This document shows, piece after piece, positions 8,799-17,736 of a DNA stretch of 64,000 nucleotides (its first letter is position 1; each line of letters begins with the position of its first letter). The notes under the pieces were generated by a model. The model saw nothing but the letters and a program-made list of their open reading frames with translations, was not told where the DNA came from and made no database searches. This stretch comes from DASSFG01 sp035550375 (GTDB lineage Bacteria > Planctomycetota > Planctomycetia > Pirellulales > JAICIG01). The stretch spans positions 124,001 through 188,000 of the forward strand of contig DASZPH010000048.1 in NCBI GenBank assembly GCA_035550375.1. The letters run 5' to 3'. A program made the position numbers and the translations under genes.

Positions 8799-8838
8799 CT
8801 TTCGCTCCGCGAAAGGGCGTGCTTTCGCGGAGCGAAAG
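8799..8838. repeat. 17-base perfect inverted repeat in moxR-DUF58 gap
   Basis: The arms CTTTCGCTCCGCGAAAG (8799-8815) and CTTTCGCGGAGCGAAAG (8822-8838) are exact reverse complements, and each arm is itself nearly palindromic. The match goes on for a few bases on each side with one mismatch. A related sequence occurs at about 42108-42150 and, more diverged, at 15670-15712. Its position between two operon genes suggests a dispersed repeat that was inserted, with possible effect on transcript stability. Confidence 0.75.
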
Positions 8839-8886
8839 CCGACAGTGTGTCTCGCTTTGCTCGTTCCACCTACTGCTTGGTTTTGA

Positions 8887-9777
8887 ATGGCCACCGCGTC
8901 GTTACCCCTGCTTAGCCCGGAGCTGCTCGCTCAGCTTGAGCGTCTGGAGCTTGTCAGCCGCAAGGTTTTTCGTGGCCGCATGAAAGGGGAACGCCGCAGC
9001 AGCCGTAAGGGACAGAGCGTCGAGTTCGCCGATTTCCGCTCTTACGTTCACGGCGACGACCTGCGGTTCATCGACTGGAACACCTATGCCCGGCTCGACC
9101 GCTTGTTTCTCAAGCTCTATCTGGAAGAAGAAGACCTGCACTTCTACGCTTTGATCGACGCCAGCACGTCGATGACCTTCGGCGAGCCGAGCAAGCTGGC
9201 CTACGCCAAGCAACTGGCCGCGGCGCTTGGTTTCGTCGGGTTGGTGCGGTCGGATCGCGTCAAGATCGAGACCTTGGGGCAACCCGCCAGTTCGCCGGGG
9301 CCGGTGTGGCGCGGCCGCCGCAGCCTGTGGAGAATGCTCAACCATCTCGATCAGGTCGAGCCGGGCGAGCAGATCACGCTGGCCCAGGGCGTGAAGAATT
9401 TCTGCCTGCGGAATTCGGGCAAGGGCATTCTCGTCCTCATCAGCGACCTGCTCGACAAGAACGGCTTTCAAGACGCGCTGCGATATCTGGTCGCCCAGCA
9501 GATGGATACCTACGTCATCCACGTCCTCTCGCAGGAGGAGCTTGAGCCGGACGTCAAAGGCGACCTGCGGCTGATCGATTGCGAAGACCAGGATGTGGCC
9601 GAAATCACCGTGAGTGCGCCGTTGCTCAAGCGATACAAGCAGACGCTCGCGGCCTTCGTCGACAGCGCCCGCGACTTCTGCAACCGCCGCGGCATGAACT
9701 ACCTCCTGGCGAACACGCAGATTCCCGTGGACCAGTTGATCGCCAGCTATCTGCGGAAGCGAGGGCTGGTGCGGTGA
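8887..9777 (+). CDS. DUF58 domain protein
   Basis: This 296-residue protein carries the DUF58 region: GRRSSRKGQSVEFADFRSY-type segment (RRSSRKGQSVEFADFR), then YVHGDDLRFIDWNTYARLD and LFLKLYLEEEDLHFYALIDA. A VWA-like fold follows with the metal-site-like sequence DASTSMTFG. Members work with MoxR ATPases; their biochemical role is poorly known. The stop overlaps the GTG start of the next gene (GTGA at 9774-9777), so the two are translationally coupled. The 160-base gap to moxR holds the inverted repeat at 8799-8838. Confidence 0.9.
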   Translation: MATASLPLLSPELLAQLERLELVSRKVFRGRMKGERRSSRKGQSVEFADFRSYVHGDDLRFIDWNTYARLDRLFLKLYLEEEDLHFYALIDASTSMTFGEPSKLAYAKQLAAALGFVGLVRSDRVKIETLGQPASSPGPVWRGRRSLWRMLNHLDQVEPGEQITLAQGVKNFCLRNSGKGILVLISDLLDKNGFQDALRYLVAQQMDTYVIHVLSQEELEPDVKGDLRLIDCEDQDVAEITVSAPLLKRYKQTLAAFVDSARDFCNRRGMNYLLANTQIPVDQLIASYLRKRGLVR

Positions 9778-11741
9778 TCGACTTCTTCTCCCGCTACTTC
9801 GCGAACACCCTCTCGCCGCTGCAGTGGGCGGCCCTCTCGCTCGTGCCGCCGGCGATCGTGGCCCTCTATTTTCTCAAGCTGAAGCGGCAGCCGCTGGAGG
9901 TGCCCAGCACCTATCTGTGGCACAAGTCGATCGAAGATCTGCACGTCAACAGCATCTGGCAGCGATTGCGGCAAAGCCTGCTCCTGTTCTTGCAGCTCTT
10001 ACTCATCGCCCTGGTGATGCTGACGCTTCTTAAGCCGAGTTGGCAGTCGTCGCGGCTGGCCGGCGGGCGATACATTTTTCTGATCGACAACTCCGCCAGC
10101 ATGGGCGCCACCGACATCGAGCCCACCCGCCTCGAAGCCGCCAAGAAGAGGGCCTTGTCGCTGATCGACGAGATGAAGTCGGGCGACGCGGCGATGGTCA
10201 TCAGCTTCGCTGACAGCGCCCAGGTCGAGCAGTCCTACACCGACAACCGCAACGAGCTGCGCCGGCACGTGGAGGCGATCAAACTCACCGACCGGACCAC
10301 TTCACTGGCAGACGCCCTGCGCGTGGCCGCCGGGCTGGCGAATCCGGGGCGCTCGCAATTCTCCGGGCCCGACGTGCAGGTCGCCGACGCGGTGCCGGCC
10401 AAACTCTACATCTTCAGCGACGGGAAGTTTCCCGACGTGAAGGATTTTTCGCTGGGCAACCTCGATCCGATCTACGAGCCGATCGGCACGGAAACGGCCG
10501 CAAACGTGGCCATCGCCGCCTTCAACACCGCACAGCACGAGGTGAATACCGATCTGCTGCAGGCGTTCGGCCGGGTGGAAAACTTCGGTTTGGAGCCCGT
10601 TTCCGTCGACGTGGAGTTGCTGGTTGACGATCAACTCATCGACGCCCAGCGGGTGACGGTCGAGCCCGGCAACTCCGAGGGGTTGGCGTTTCCGCTGGAG
10701 GGAGTGCAGTCCGGGGTGCTCAAACTCAAGGCCGGCATCGACGACGCGCTGGCGGTCGACAACCTGGCCTGGACGACGATCAACCCTCCGCAGCCGATGA
10801 AGGTGCTTCTCGTGACGCCGGGCAACCGCCCCCTGGCCCTGGCCCTGGCGACCGAGAAGGTGCGGGCCTTAGCCCAGGTCGTCGAGCACAGCCCCGACTA
10901 TCTCAAGCAGCCCGACTATCAGAAACAGGCAGCCTCGGGAAACTTCGACCTGATCATCTACGACCGCTGCCGCCCCGACCAGATGCCGCAGGCCGACACG
11001 ATGCTCATCGACCGTTTGCCGGCGGGGGACGCCTGGAAAGTCGGAGAGGCGGTGTCCGCGCCGCAGATCATCGACACCGACCGTGCCCACCCGCTGATGC
11101 AGATCGTGGAAATGGGCGACGTGATCGTGGCCGAGGCGAAGCCGCTCTTTCCACCGCCCGGCAGCACGGTGCTGATCGACACCAACGCCGGACCGATCTG
11201 CGCCATCGCTCCGCGCGAGGGATACGAGGATCTGGTGTTTGGATTGGCGCTGTTCGATTCGGAGCGGCTCGACACAAACTGGTGTCTGCGGCCGAGCTTC
11301 CCGGTGTTCGTGCTCAACTTGCTGGAGTACCTGGGAGGAACGCGGGCCGCCCTGATGTCGGGAAGCGTCCTGCCGGGCCAGACGGTCACCTGGAGATCGG
11401 ACACCGCGGGCGAGACGATTGAGGTCGTGCTGCCCAGCAAGGCCACCGCCGAGGTCGGGCGCGGCAAACTCAACGCGTTCCATTTCTCCGGCACGTCGGA
11501 AGTGGGAATCTACGAGGTTCGCGAGAAAGGAAAAACGACCGGCCATTTTGCCGTCAACCTGTTCGACCCGCTGGAAAGCAACATCCACCCCCGGCCTGAG
11601 CTGAAGATCGGCGACACCAAGGTCGGCGGCACCGCCCAGCGCGAGCCGGCCCGCTACGACGCCTGGAAGCTGATACTGCTCGCCGCTCTGGCGGTTCTCT
11701 TATTTGAGTGGTATATCTACAATCGACGTGTATACGTCTAA
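9774..11741 (+). CDS. BatA/VWA-domain membrane protein
   Basis: The 655-residue protein starts at a GTG (9774) that overlaps the DUF58 stop. The N-terminus is BatA-like: ALSLVPPAIVALYFLKLKRQ is a membrane helix with the LYFLKLKRQPLEVPSTYLW motif. A second helix (LLLFLQLLLIALVMLTLL) precedes a VWA domain with the MIDAS motif DNSASMGATD. The rest is a large extracytoplasmic region with a glutamine-amidotransferase-like part near residues 330-480, and a last helix LILLAALAVLLFEWYIYNRR. Together with the MoxR and DUF58 genes this is a membrane VWA complex. In other bacteria such systems are tied to stress tolerance or envelope processes; the role here is unknown. Confidence 0.88.
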   Translation: MIDFFSRYFANTLSPLQWAALSLVPPAIVALYFLKLKRQPLEVPSTYLWHKSIEDLHVNSIWQRLRQSLLLFLQLLLIALVMLTLLKPSWQSSRLAGGRYIFLIDNSASMGATDIEPTRLEAAKKRALSLIDEMKSGDAAMVISFADSAQVEQSYTDNRNELRRHVEAIKLTDRTTSLADALRVAAGLANPGRSQFSGPDVQVADAVPAKLYIFSDGKFPDVKDFSLGNLDPIYEPIGTETAANVAIAAFNTAQHEVNTDLLQAFGRVENFGLEPVSVDVELLVDDQLIDAQRVTVEPGNSEGLAFPLEGVQSGVLKLKAGIDDALAVDNLAWTTINPPQPMKVLLVTPGNRPLALALATEKVRALAQVVEHSPDYLKQPDYQKQAASGNFDLIIYDRCRPDQMPQADTMLIDRLPAGDAWKVGEAVSAPQIIDTDRAHPLMQIVEMGDVIVAEAKPLFPPPGSTVLIDTNAGPICAIAPREGYEDLVFGLALFDSERLDTNWCLRPSFPVFVLNLLEYLGGTRAALMSGSVLPGQTVTWRSDTAGETIEVVLPSKATAEVGRGKLNAFHFSGTSEVGIYEVREKGKTTGHFAVNLFDPLESNIHPRPELKIGDTKVGGTAQREPARYDAWKLILLAALAVLLFEWYIYNRRVYV

Positions 11742-11884
11742 GCAGGCTCGACAAAGGGTGACACCAGGGCTTGTTGAAGGGGTTTTCGCCGGCCCCGAAC
11801 GCGGGCCTTCCCGCGCGCAAAGTGCCTGAACGTGCGCGCCGCGGCGCGTGTTTCGCACATCCGACTCGACAACCAACGGCCACC

Positions 11885-12628
11885 ATGCTCAGCAAGCCAC
11901 TTTTACGCAAACGGAAGAAGCGACCGCCGAGCGACCGCCGGTCGGAACGAAAAGTCATCAACAAGATCGTCGAGAACGACCTGATCCGGCGAGTCAGCTT
12001 CGAGGAATACCAGGACAAGGTGCGAGACGTCTACGACGGCCCGCAGGGCGCTTTGTTGGCGACCTGCAGCCTGCTGTCGCTGCACCTGACATTCGGCGAG
12101 CGGCTGATACGCGAACGGAAGTTCGACCTCCGCGGCGCCCGGCGAATCCTCGACGTGGGGAGCGGCGCCGGACAGATCGCCAAGCACCTGCTCAAATACG
12201 CCGACTCCGGAGCGCGGCTCACCTGCTTTGACCTGTCGCTTCCCATGGTGCGCCGGGGGCGTAACCGCTTGAAAAGCCGTCTTCCCGATCACCTGGTGGC
12301 GGATGTAACGCGGCTGCCCTTTGCCGACGGCTCGTTTGACTGCGTGACGTGCGGTTACGTGATCGAGCACCTTCCCGACGCACGGCTCGGCCTGGCCGAA
12401 TTGGCGCGGGTGATGATGCCCGGCGCGCGGATGCTGCTCTTGACCAGCGAAGACACCTTCGGCGGTGCCATGACCAGCCGCTTCTGGTGCTGCCGCACCT
12501 ATAATCGGCGCGAGCTTCGCGAGGTCTGCCACAGCCTCGGGCTGGTGTGGAAAGAGGAACTGTGGTTCACCCGTGTGCACAAGGCGCTACGGGCCGGCGG
12601 AATCTGCGTGGAAATCGAAAAACGCTAG
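11885..12628 (+). CDS. Class I SAM-dependent methyltransferase
   Basis: A 247-residue protein with a basic N-terminus (MLSKPLLRKRKKRPPSDRR), an all-alpha lead-in, then the class I core: motif I ILDVGSGAGQIAKHL, LTCFDLSLPMV, VADVTRLPFADGSFDCVTC, and the Methyltransf_11 pattern YVIEHLPDARLGLAELARV. The fold is closest in type to UbiE/COQ5-like enzymes. The start at 11885 is chosen because the open frame upstream is low-quality, proline/arginine-rich sequence. It faces the PAS-GAF-receiver gene tail to tail with 22 bases between. The substrate is unknown. Confidence 0.8.
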   Translation: MLSKPLLRKRKKRPPSDRRSERKVINKIVENDLIRRVSFEEYQDKVRDVYDGPQGALLATCSLLSLHLTFGERLIRERKFDLRGARRILDVGSGAGQIAKHLLKYADSGARLTCFDLSLPMVRRGRNRLKSRLPDHLVADVTRLPFADGSFDCVTCGYVIEHLPDARLGLAELARVMMPGARMLLLTSEDTFGGAMTSRFWCCRTYNRRELREVCHSLGLVWKEELWFTRVHKALRAGGICVEIEKR

Positions 12629-12650
12629 GGGCACCGCAGTCCCGCTCGCC

Positions 12651-14378
12651 TTAAGCTTGTTCGACGGCGCGGCTGCGAACAACCTGCTCGACCGTTTCCA
12701 GCAACTGATCGAGGCGGAAGGGTTTGTAGAGCACGGCTCCAGCCGGAAGCCCGGCCTGGCGGGCCTTGACGATGGAATGGCCCGGATCGTAGCCGAAGCC
12801 GGTCATCAGCACCAAGGGGACGTGCTCCATGATGCCTTGCAGCTTGAGCATGAACTCGTAACCCGACATGTCGGGCAGACGAATGTCGGCGATGATCACG
12901 TCGTAGTTTTGGCCAGGGCTCAGGTTACGAACCATGAAGACGGCCTCGCCGCCGTCGTGGGCCGTTTCCACGATGCAGCCGTATCGCTCCAGCAAGTTGT
13001 GAGCGGCGCTGCGGACCGATTCGTCGGCGTCGGCCACGAGCACGGTCAACCCCCGCAGGTGCGGCCGCTCGCTGACTTGCATCGCTTGGGGGTGCGCCTG
13101 GCTGGGGGCCATCTGCTGGCCCACCTTCTGAATCACCTGCTTGATGTCGCGGGCGTTCCGCAGAATGCGCTGCAACCGCTCGGCCACTTCGGGCTCGTGC
13201 CCGATGTAGCGCTCCATGATGTTCACGGCGTCGTTCAGAATGTCGTCCACCGGGAGGGCCACCGCGCTGTGGATCGCTTCCACGCTTTCGGCAGCCGTGC
13301 TCGCCTTTTCGGCGACGAGCAGTTCGAGCGTGTTGAGCGCCAAGGCGACATCACGCGTGAAAATCTCCAAAAACTGCAGATCGCTCTCGCTGAAGGCCCG
13401 CGGCTCCGGACTCTCAACGTTGAACGTGCCGATCACTTCGTCGTGCAGCACCAGCGGCACGGTCAGCGAGCTCTTCGCCCCGGCGGCGCCTTCCAGGTAG
13501 AGCGGGTCTTCCGTCGTATCCTCGCACAGGTAGCTCTTGCCGGTCGCCGCGACAAACCCGGTCACGCCGTTGTTCTGCGGCTGTGCGTACAGCACGCGGT
13601 TGGTGGCCTCAGCCAACAGACCTTCCGACAAGAGGGGTTCAAGCTTGCCGGTTTTCGAGTCGAGCAGCCGAATCTCGACGACGTTGAAGTTCAGCAGGTC
13701 GCGGGTGTAGTGCAGGATATTCGACTTCAACAGTTCGATTCGCTCCTCGACCGTCATGGCAAAGAGCTCATCGGGCGTGAGGTTGGCCAGCTCGATGCCC
13801 GCCTGATGGATGGCGGCGAGCTTCTGCTGCTGCAACACTTCGGCGGTCACGTCGCGAATCGTGACCACGAGGTTCTTCGGTGGGCCGTCGTCTTCGATCA
13901 GCGGAGCCGCATGGACGCGATAGTAATGATTGTCGCTCGAACGCAACGTCGAACTGCTGCCCGCACCGGTCGCCAAGGCGGTGTGGAAAGGACAGAAGTC
14001 GGGTCCGAGAATCTCGGGGCTGCCCAACACGGCGTAGAAGTTGGCGCCCGCCACGTTCTCGCGGTGGGTCCACTCGCGCAGCCGGCCGTTGCCCCAGAGA
14101 ATCGTGTTGTCACTGTCGAGCAGCACCACTCCGTCCGGCATTCCCTGCAAAATGCGCTCATTCTGCAGCAGCTTGCCGATTTGCAGGGCCTGGTTGACGT
14201 GCACCGCGTCGACGTAGATGCCCGCAAAATCGTCACGGGCGAGCTGGGCCAGCGCGCGAATTGGGCTGTGGACCGTGACGACCTCGAACGCCTCGCGAAA
14301 ACGGGCGCCGCGCTCGTCACTGGCGTCGCGGGAACTCGAGACGTAGAGCAGTTTGGGTTTCGCCGACAATCGCGCCAA
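12651..14378 (-). CDS. PAS-GAF-receiver sensory regulator without a kinase domain
   Basis: This 575-residue cytoplasmic protein starts with a receiver-like segment (LLYVSSSRDASDERGARF, residues 9-65). A PAS domain follows (about 75-190: LLQNERILQGMPDGVVLLDS, later VVTIRDVTAEVL), then a GAF domain (about 210-370: LTVPLVLHDEVIGTFNVES). A short helical region with IHSAVALPVDDILNDAVNI comes next, and then a true receiver domain (about 445-565) with acidic residues VADADES, phospho-acceptor DVIIADIRLPDMSGYEF, T/S in VLMTGFG and the conserved Lys of LYKPF. The helical region resembles a histidine-kinase dimerisation segment, but no ATP-binding domain is present. It probably receives phosphate from a kinase elsewhere. 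Confidence 0.85.
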   Translation of the reverse strand: MARLSAKPKLLYVSSSRDASDERGARFREAFEVVTVHSPIRALAQLARDDFAGIYVDAVHVNQALQIGKLLQNERILQGMPDGVVLLDSDNTILWGNGRLREWTHRENVAGANFYAVLGSPEILGPDFCPFHTALATGAGSSSTLRSSDNHYYRVHAAPLIEDDGPPKNLVVTIRDVTAEVLQQQKLAAIHQAGIELANLTPDELFAMTVEERIELLKSNILHYTRDLLNFNVVEIRLLDSKTGKLEPLLSEGLLAEATNRVLYAQPQNNGVTGFVAATGKSYLCEDTTEDPLYLEGAAGAKSSLTVPLVLHDEVIGTFNVESPEPRAFSESDLQFLEIFTRDVALALNTLELLVAEKASTAAESVEAIHSAVALPVDDILNDAVNIMERYIGHEPEVAERLQRILRNARDIKQVIQKVGQQMAPSQAHPQAMQVSERPHLRGLTVLVADADESVRSAAHNLLERYGCIVETAHDGGEAVFMVRNLSPGQNYDVIIADIRLPDMSGYEFMLKLQGIMEHVPLVLMTGFGYDPGHSIVKARQAGLPAGAVLYKPFRLDQLLETVEQVVRSRAVEQA

Positions 14379-14723
14379 CTCCAGCTAAGCTCTGGGGCAC
14401 CGCTGCATTATAGGGCGACCGATAAATCGGAACAACCGGCCCGGTAGGACATTACTGTCAAGCCTTCTGCCCTATTCAATCGGTAAACCCAAGGCCCGCC
14501 GTTGACCCCGTCTCGACCTCATTCATTGTTTGCCGCTTGAGGGGCCGGACGAGTTGGCAAGAAAGGCACGCTCGACTCCTTCTCTGCGCGCGCATCCCTG
14601 CCGGTCGTGCATGAAGTTCTTCCCCTGTCGCATTTAGCTGCGCGAGCCCCTGCAAAGGCGGCCGACTGGCCTTCCGTCCGATAACAGGACTGACAGTCTT
14701 CGATTCACGAGGAGGGCCCTGCG
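14379..14723. other. Divergent intergenic region with one clear promoter
   Basis: This 345-base region lies between the starts of the leftward PAS-GAF-receiver gene and the rightward 78-residue membrane protein gene. It holds the leftward promoter at 14407-14435 and a GAGGAGGG ribosome site at about 14709-14716. I see no other gene. Confidence 0.6.
14407..14435 (-). promoter_or_regulatory. Sigma-70-type promoter of the PAS-GAF-receiver gene
   Basis: On the reverse strand a perfect TATAAT (14412-14407) has TTGTTC 17 bases upstream (14435-14430). Transcription would start near 14400, about 22 bases before the ATG at 14378. Confidence 0.5.
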
Positions 14724-14960
14724 ATGTGGCGCGCTTTCTTTCTTGCCCTGGGAATCTATTGCTGCGTCTTGGGGGCCGAATGCCTGCTGATCGAGAAGGC
14801 CACCCTGGCCGGGCGAAGTGACCAGCAAGGCGTGTTGGGAATCGGCGCCAAAAAACGAGAGGTCGTTCCTTCCGACTGGGCCCCCTGGAGCCTGCTCTCG
14901 GCCGGCACCGTCACGATCCTGTATTCGTTCACGCTGCCGCAGCGTTTGCACAAGACTTAG
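14724..14960 (+). CDS. Small two-helix membrane protein, unknown function
   Basis: I do not recognise this 78-residue protein. It has an N-terminal hydrophobic helix (AFFLALGIYCCVLGAECLLI), a polar middle with basic residues (GIGAKKREVVPSDW) and a second, weaker helix (WSLLSAGTVTILYSFTL). A strong ribosome site (GAGGAGGG) lies just upstream, which argues that it is real. It stands alone on its strand. Confidence 0.65.
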   Translation: MWRAFFLALGIYCCVLGAECLLIEKATLAGRSDQQGVLGIGAKKREVVPSDWAPWSLLSAGTVTILYSFTLPQRLHKT

Positions 14961-15088
14961 CTCAAATGACCCCGTTTTGCGACCGCCCGTCACACGGCTC
15001 GCACGGTGGGCCAAGGGCAGCGTCGTGACGAGCTTGCGGCACTTGTGGCTGCCTCCTTGCAGCGGCGTTTCTTGCTCTTTAGCGGCTG

Positions 15089-15412
15089 CTACCAGCCCAT
15101 GACCATGTTCGATTCGATGACCTTCCGTGCCCTTTCCAGGTCGGAACCGGTCTCGTGCATGTAGAGCCGGATGGCATGCACCTTGTCGCCGGCGGCCTTG
15201 GCGAGGCAATCGCGGGCCGTATGACAGACGTCGAACTGACCGGCAATTCCCAAGGCGCTCTTCGATATCACCCAGGTGTCTCGAGGACGTTTCGTCAACC
15301 GCAGCACGCGCTCGCCGGGATAGGCGTCGTGTACCACGCCCGCGGCAGCATCCTGATCGTGCGCCCAAGTGATGATGATGTGCGACTCCGTCTCCACTTC
15401 AAACAGTGGCAT
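15089..15412 (-). CDS. Conserved small cytoplasmic protein, unknown function
   Basis: A 107-residue protein starting MPLFEVETESHIIITWAHD. It has an excellent ribosome site (AAAGGAGGA ending nine bases before the ATG), so it is very likely expressed. The first half alternates hydrophobic and charged residues like a beta-rich fold (HIIITWA, RVLRLTKRPRDTWVISK). The second half is helical with two Cys/His-containing segments (CHTARDCLAKAAG, HAIRLYMHETGSD). No catalytic motif is evident. It lies between two genes that are not obviously related to it. Confidence 0.7.
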   Translation of the reverse strand: MPLFEVETESHIIITWAHDQDAAAGVVHDAYPGERVLRLTKRPRDTWVISKSALGIAGQFDVCHTARDCLAKAAGDKVHAIRLYMHETGSDLERARKVIESNMVMGW

Positions 15413-15673
15413 AGAGCGATCCTCCTTTCCGCGGAACCAGTCGAGAAATGTTGATCGTGGCGTGATCAGCGGCCCGTTATGATGTTACGATTCGCGCCGT
15501 CGCACGTCAACGCGGTGCTCCGTAGACCTTGCGCACCGCGAGGTTCCGATTGCCGGCTAAGTCTCCGCCGCAAGACCGCGATAACACGATCGCGTCGCGC
15601 AGGGACGGCGCCACCAAGAGTTCCGCCACCAAGCGTCAGAGCCGAATTGTGCGGATTCACCCGAGCGCGAGGG

Positions 15674-17284
15674 TTAGCCACCCTCTCGCGGAGCGAGGGG
15701 CGACGGAGCCAGCAGGGCCCGCTTGATCGGCTCGACCCACACCCCTTCTTGCGGGTCGTAAGCGCCAAAGCCGGAGCGGAACTCCCAGTAGGCCCAGCCC
15801 ATCTTCCGTCGGGCGGCTTCGCCCACGATAAACTGTGTCCAGCGGGCGCGCGATTCGATGTCGGCCCGCTCGTAGGCGCCAAATTCGCCAAGAAAAATCG
15901 GCCGCCGGTGCTTCACTGCCCAGCGGATGGCCTCGTTGAAGTCGCGTCGCACGGCGTTCTGCTCCGCCTTGGTTCCCGTCCATTCGGTGCCCAGCCACGA
16001 CTGGGCCTCCGGTCCGGCCCAGTTCGCCCCCTGGTGCGTAAAGCGGAACGGGCTGTAGTAGTGAACCGTGACGACCAGGCCGCGATCATCTTCGGGCAGC
16101 TCCAGGCTGGCCAGATCTTTGATGCTGTTGGCCCCCACCGGGCCGACCACGATCTGACGGGTGGGGTTCGTGCGGCGGATGACGGCGATGGCCTCCGCCA
16201 GCAGCCGGTTCCATTTGTCGGCCGTAAGCCGCTCGATCGGCTCGTTGAGTAGCTCGAAGGCCAGGTCCTGCGGCCGCTCCCGGTAGCGGTCGGCAATCTG
16301 TCGCCAGATTCCGAGGAACCGTTCGCGGTGTGCGTCGGGCTCCTTCATGATCTCGTCGTAGTGATGAACGTTGATGATCGCCTTCAGACCGCGGCGCAGC
16401 GCCTGATCGACAGCCCAATCGACTCGCGCAGCAAACCCCGGGTCGATCGTGTATGGTTCTTCCCGTCGGGCGTGCGCCGACCAGCGAATCGGAATGCGCA
16501 CGCAGTCGAAACCAGCCGACTTGATCTGCTGGAAGTCTTCCTCCCGCAGCGTCACGCCCCACTCCCCCTCCTTCGGAGCTTCCAGCGCGTTGCCCAGGTT
16601 CATTCCGCGCCCGAAGACGGGCCGGAGATGGTTGAAGAACGAATCGGCGAGGATATCGTCGATCTCGGCGTCGGCGAGCACGACGGCGCGAACCGTCTCG
16701 ACGAAGAATCGGTGGGACCGTCCCGGTCGATCCAGCAGGATTTGCAGCGACACGACGTTCGACTGGTCGATCGGATGGGTTGGATCTCCGTGCCACATAC
16801 CGAACGGCACGACGAGCTTCGCCGTTCCCCGCGCCGGCACGGTAACCGACTCGACGTTGCAGTGCTCGCGCCCGTTGGCGCCGGGATTGTTGAGGCTCAA
16901 CAGCACCCGAACCGCGTCGGGCTGCGGATTGCGCAGGTCCATCTCGACGCCGTCGAATCGCGAGAGATCCCACTTGCCTTGGGCGGGCTCAATGAACACC
17001 CCTGGATAGGCGGCATCCGCGTCGGTGGCGACGGCAAGGGCCGAGCCGCCGTCGTCTTTCACCCGCTCTGCCTTCGCATGATCGGCGCGCAGTTTGACGG
17101 AACCGGACTTGCCGAGATCCGCCTCGCGAAAGTCGACCAGAACGAGCGAGGCAGCGTCTGTGGATTTTGCGTCGGCCGCTTTTGCACTTGCCGATTTGGC
17201 GTCTTCCGTCTGGGCTTGCCCCTCCTCGACCGTCAGGCCGAGGACCACCAGAAGGACACAGGCCAACGGCAAAAACTTGGGCAT
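15674..17284 (-). CDS. Secreted glycoside hydrolase family 5 (endoglucanase-like)
   Basis: The 536-residue protein has a signal peptide (MPKFLPLACVLLVVLGLTVEEGQA), a low-complexity Ala/Ser/Asp linker (to about 45), and a beta-rich carbohydrate-binding-like domain (about 50-195). A GH5 barrel starts at RGMNLGNALEAPKEGEWGVT. Catalytic features are visible: FDCVRIPIRWSAH, NVHHYDEIM, acid/base Glu in AFELLNEPIERL, and nucleophile Glu in PIFLGEFGAYERAD. It probably cuts beta-linked glucans or mannans outside the cytoplasm. The last residues (LLAPSPLAPREGG) resemble a translated intergenic repeat, so the natural C-terminus may have been replaced or extended. It is the only carbohydrate hydrolase recognised in the window. 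Confidence 0.87.
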   Translation of the reverse strand: MPKFLPLACVLLVVLGLTVEEGQAQTEDAKSASAKAADAKSTDAASLVLVDFREADLGKSGSVKLRADHAKAERVKDDGGSALAVATDADAAYPGVFIEPAQGKWDLSRFDGVEMDLRNPQPDAVRVLLSLNNPGANGREHCNVESVTVPARGTAKLVVPFGMWHGDPTHPIDQSNVVSLQILLDRPGRSHRFFVETVRAVVLADAEIDDILADSFFNHLRPVFGRGMNLGNALEAPKEGEWGVTLREEDFQQIKSAGFDCVRIPIRWSAHARREEPYTIDPGFAARVDWAVDQALRRGLKAIINVHHYDEIMKEPDAHRERFLGIWRQIADRYRERPQDLAFELLNEPIERLTADKWNRLLAEAIAVIRRTNPTRQIVVGPVGANSIKDLASLELPEDDRGLVVTVHYYSPFRFTHQGANWAGPEAQSWLGTEWTGTKAEQNAVRRDFNEAIRWAVKHRRPIFLGEFGAYERADIESRARWTQFIVGEAARRKMGWAYWEFRSGFGAYDPQEGVWVEPIKRALLAPSPLAPREGG

Positions 17285-17311
17285 TTTCTGGCCGTGACCG
17301 CAAGCAGCCCG

Positions 17312-17587
17312 CTAGACACTCGCCGGGGCGGGCTCGCGGCCTCTGCGGTAAAAGCCGACGCCTTCCAGCGCCTTAAACACTTCGTCGAGCGTCTTCTCGC
17401 CGAAGTTGGAGATCGCCAGCAGGTCGTCGCGGGTGCAATTCAACAGGTCATTCACGGTAAAGATACCGCGTTCCTCCAGACAGTTGGTCGTGCGCACCGA
17501 CAGGCCGATCTCCGCCGTGCTCATCTCCAGACGTTCCTTGAGGCCCTTCTCAAACTCGTCAACCTTGCTGAGCCGAACGCGGGTCAT
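17312..17587 (-). CDS. Free-standing RNA polymerase alpha-CTD-like protein
   Basis: This 91-residue protein is almost entirely the C-terminal domain of RNA polymerase alpha. Its core, IGLSVRTTNCLEERGIFTV, then NDLLNCTRDDLLAISNFGEK and TLDEVFKALEGVGF, lines up with the LSVRSYNCLKRAGI...NFGRKSLDEI pattern of true alpha subunits. The DNA-contact residues Arg (E. coli R265), Asn (N268), Gly (G296) and Lys (K298) are all kept. The N-terminal assembly domain is absent. A GGGAGGGAG ribosome site supports the start at 17587. It could bind UP elements or act as an adaptor between activators and RNA polymerase. That role is inferred; the domain assignment is firm. Confidence 0.85.
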   Translation of the reverse strand: MTRVRLSKVDEFEKGLKERLEMSTAEIGLSVRTTNCLEERGIFTVNDLLNCTRDDLLAISNFGEKTLDEVFKALEGVGFYRRGREPAPASV

Positions 17588-17677
17588 GGGCTCCCTCCCA
17601 AAAAGAATGCTGTGAATGGCCGAGATGACGCAAGCCATTTCGGCCGGGCGGCAAATCCCTTGCTGCCGCTTGAAGGA

Positions 17678-17686
17678 GAGAATATA
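17678..17686 (-). promoter_or_regulatory. Possible extended -10 promoter of the alpha-CTD gene
   Basis: The reverse strand reads TGGTATATT with the -10 hexamer at 17686-17681, and the TG lies just upstream of it. No good -35 is present. The leader would be about 85 bases. Weak evidence. Confidence 0.3.
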
Positions 17687-17736
17687 CCACGTCTTCCGTA
17701 AAAGCGAAGCGGACGGCGCGTAAAAAATTTACTCCA

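Noticed and set aside
12573..14447. A 624-codon forward frame opposite the PAS-GAF-receiver gene
   Set aside because: The reverse-strand gene shows clear domains; the forward frame has none and is rich in His and Arg.
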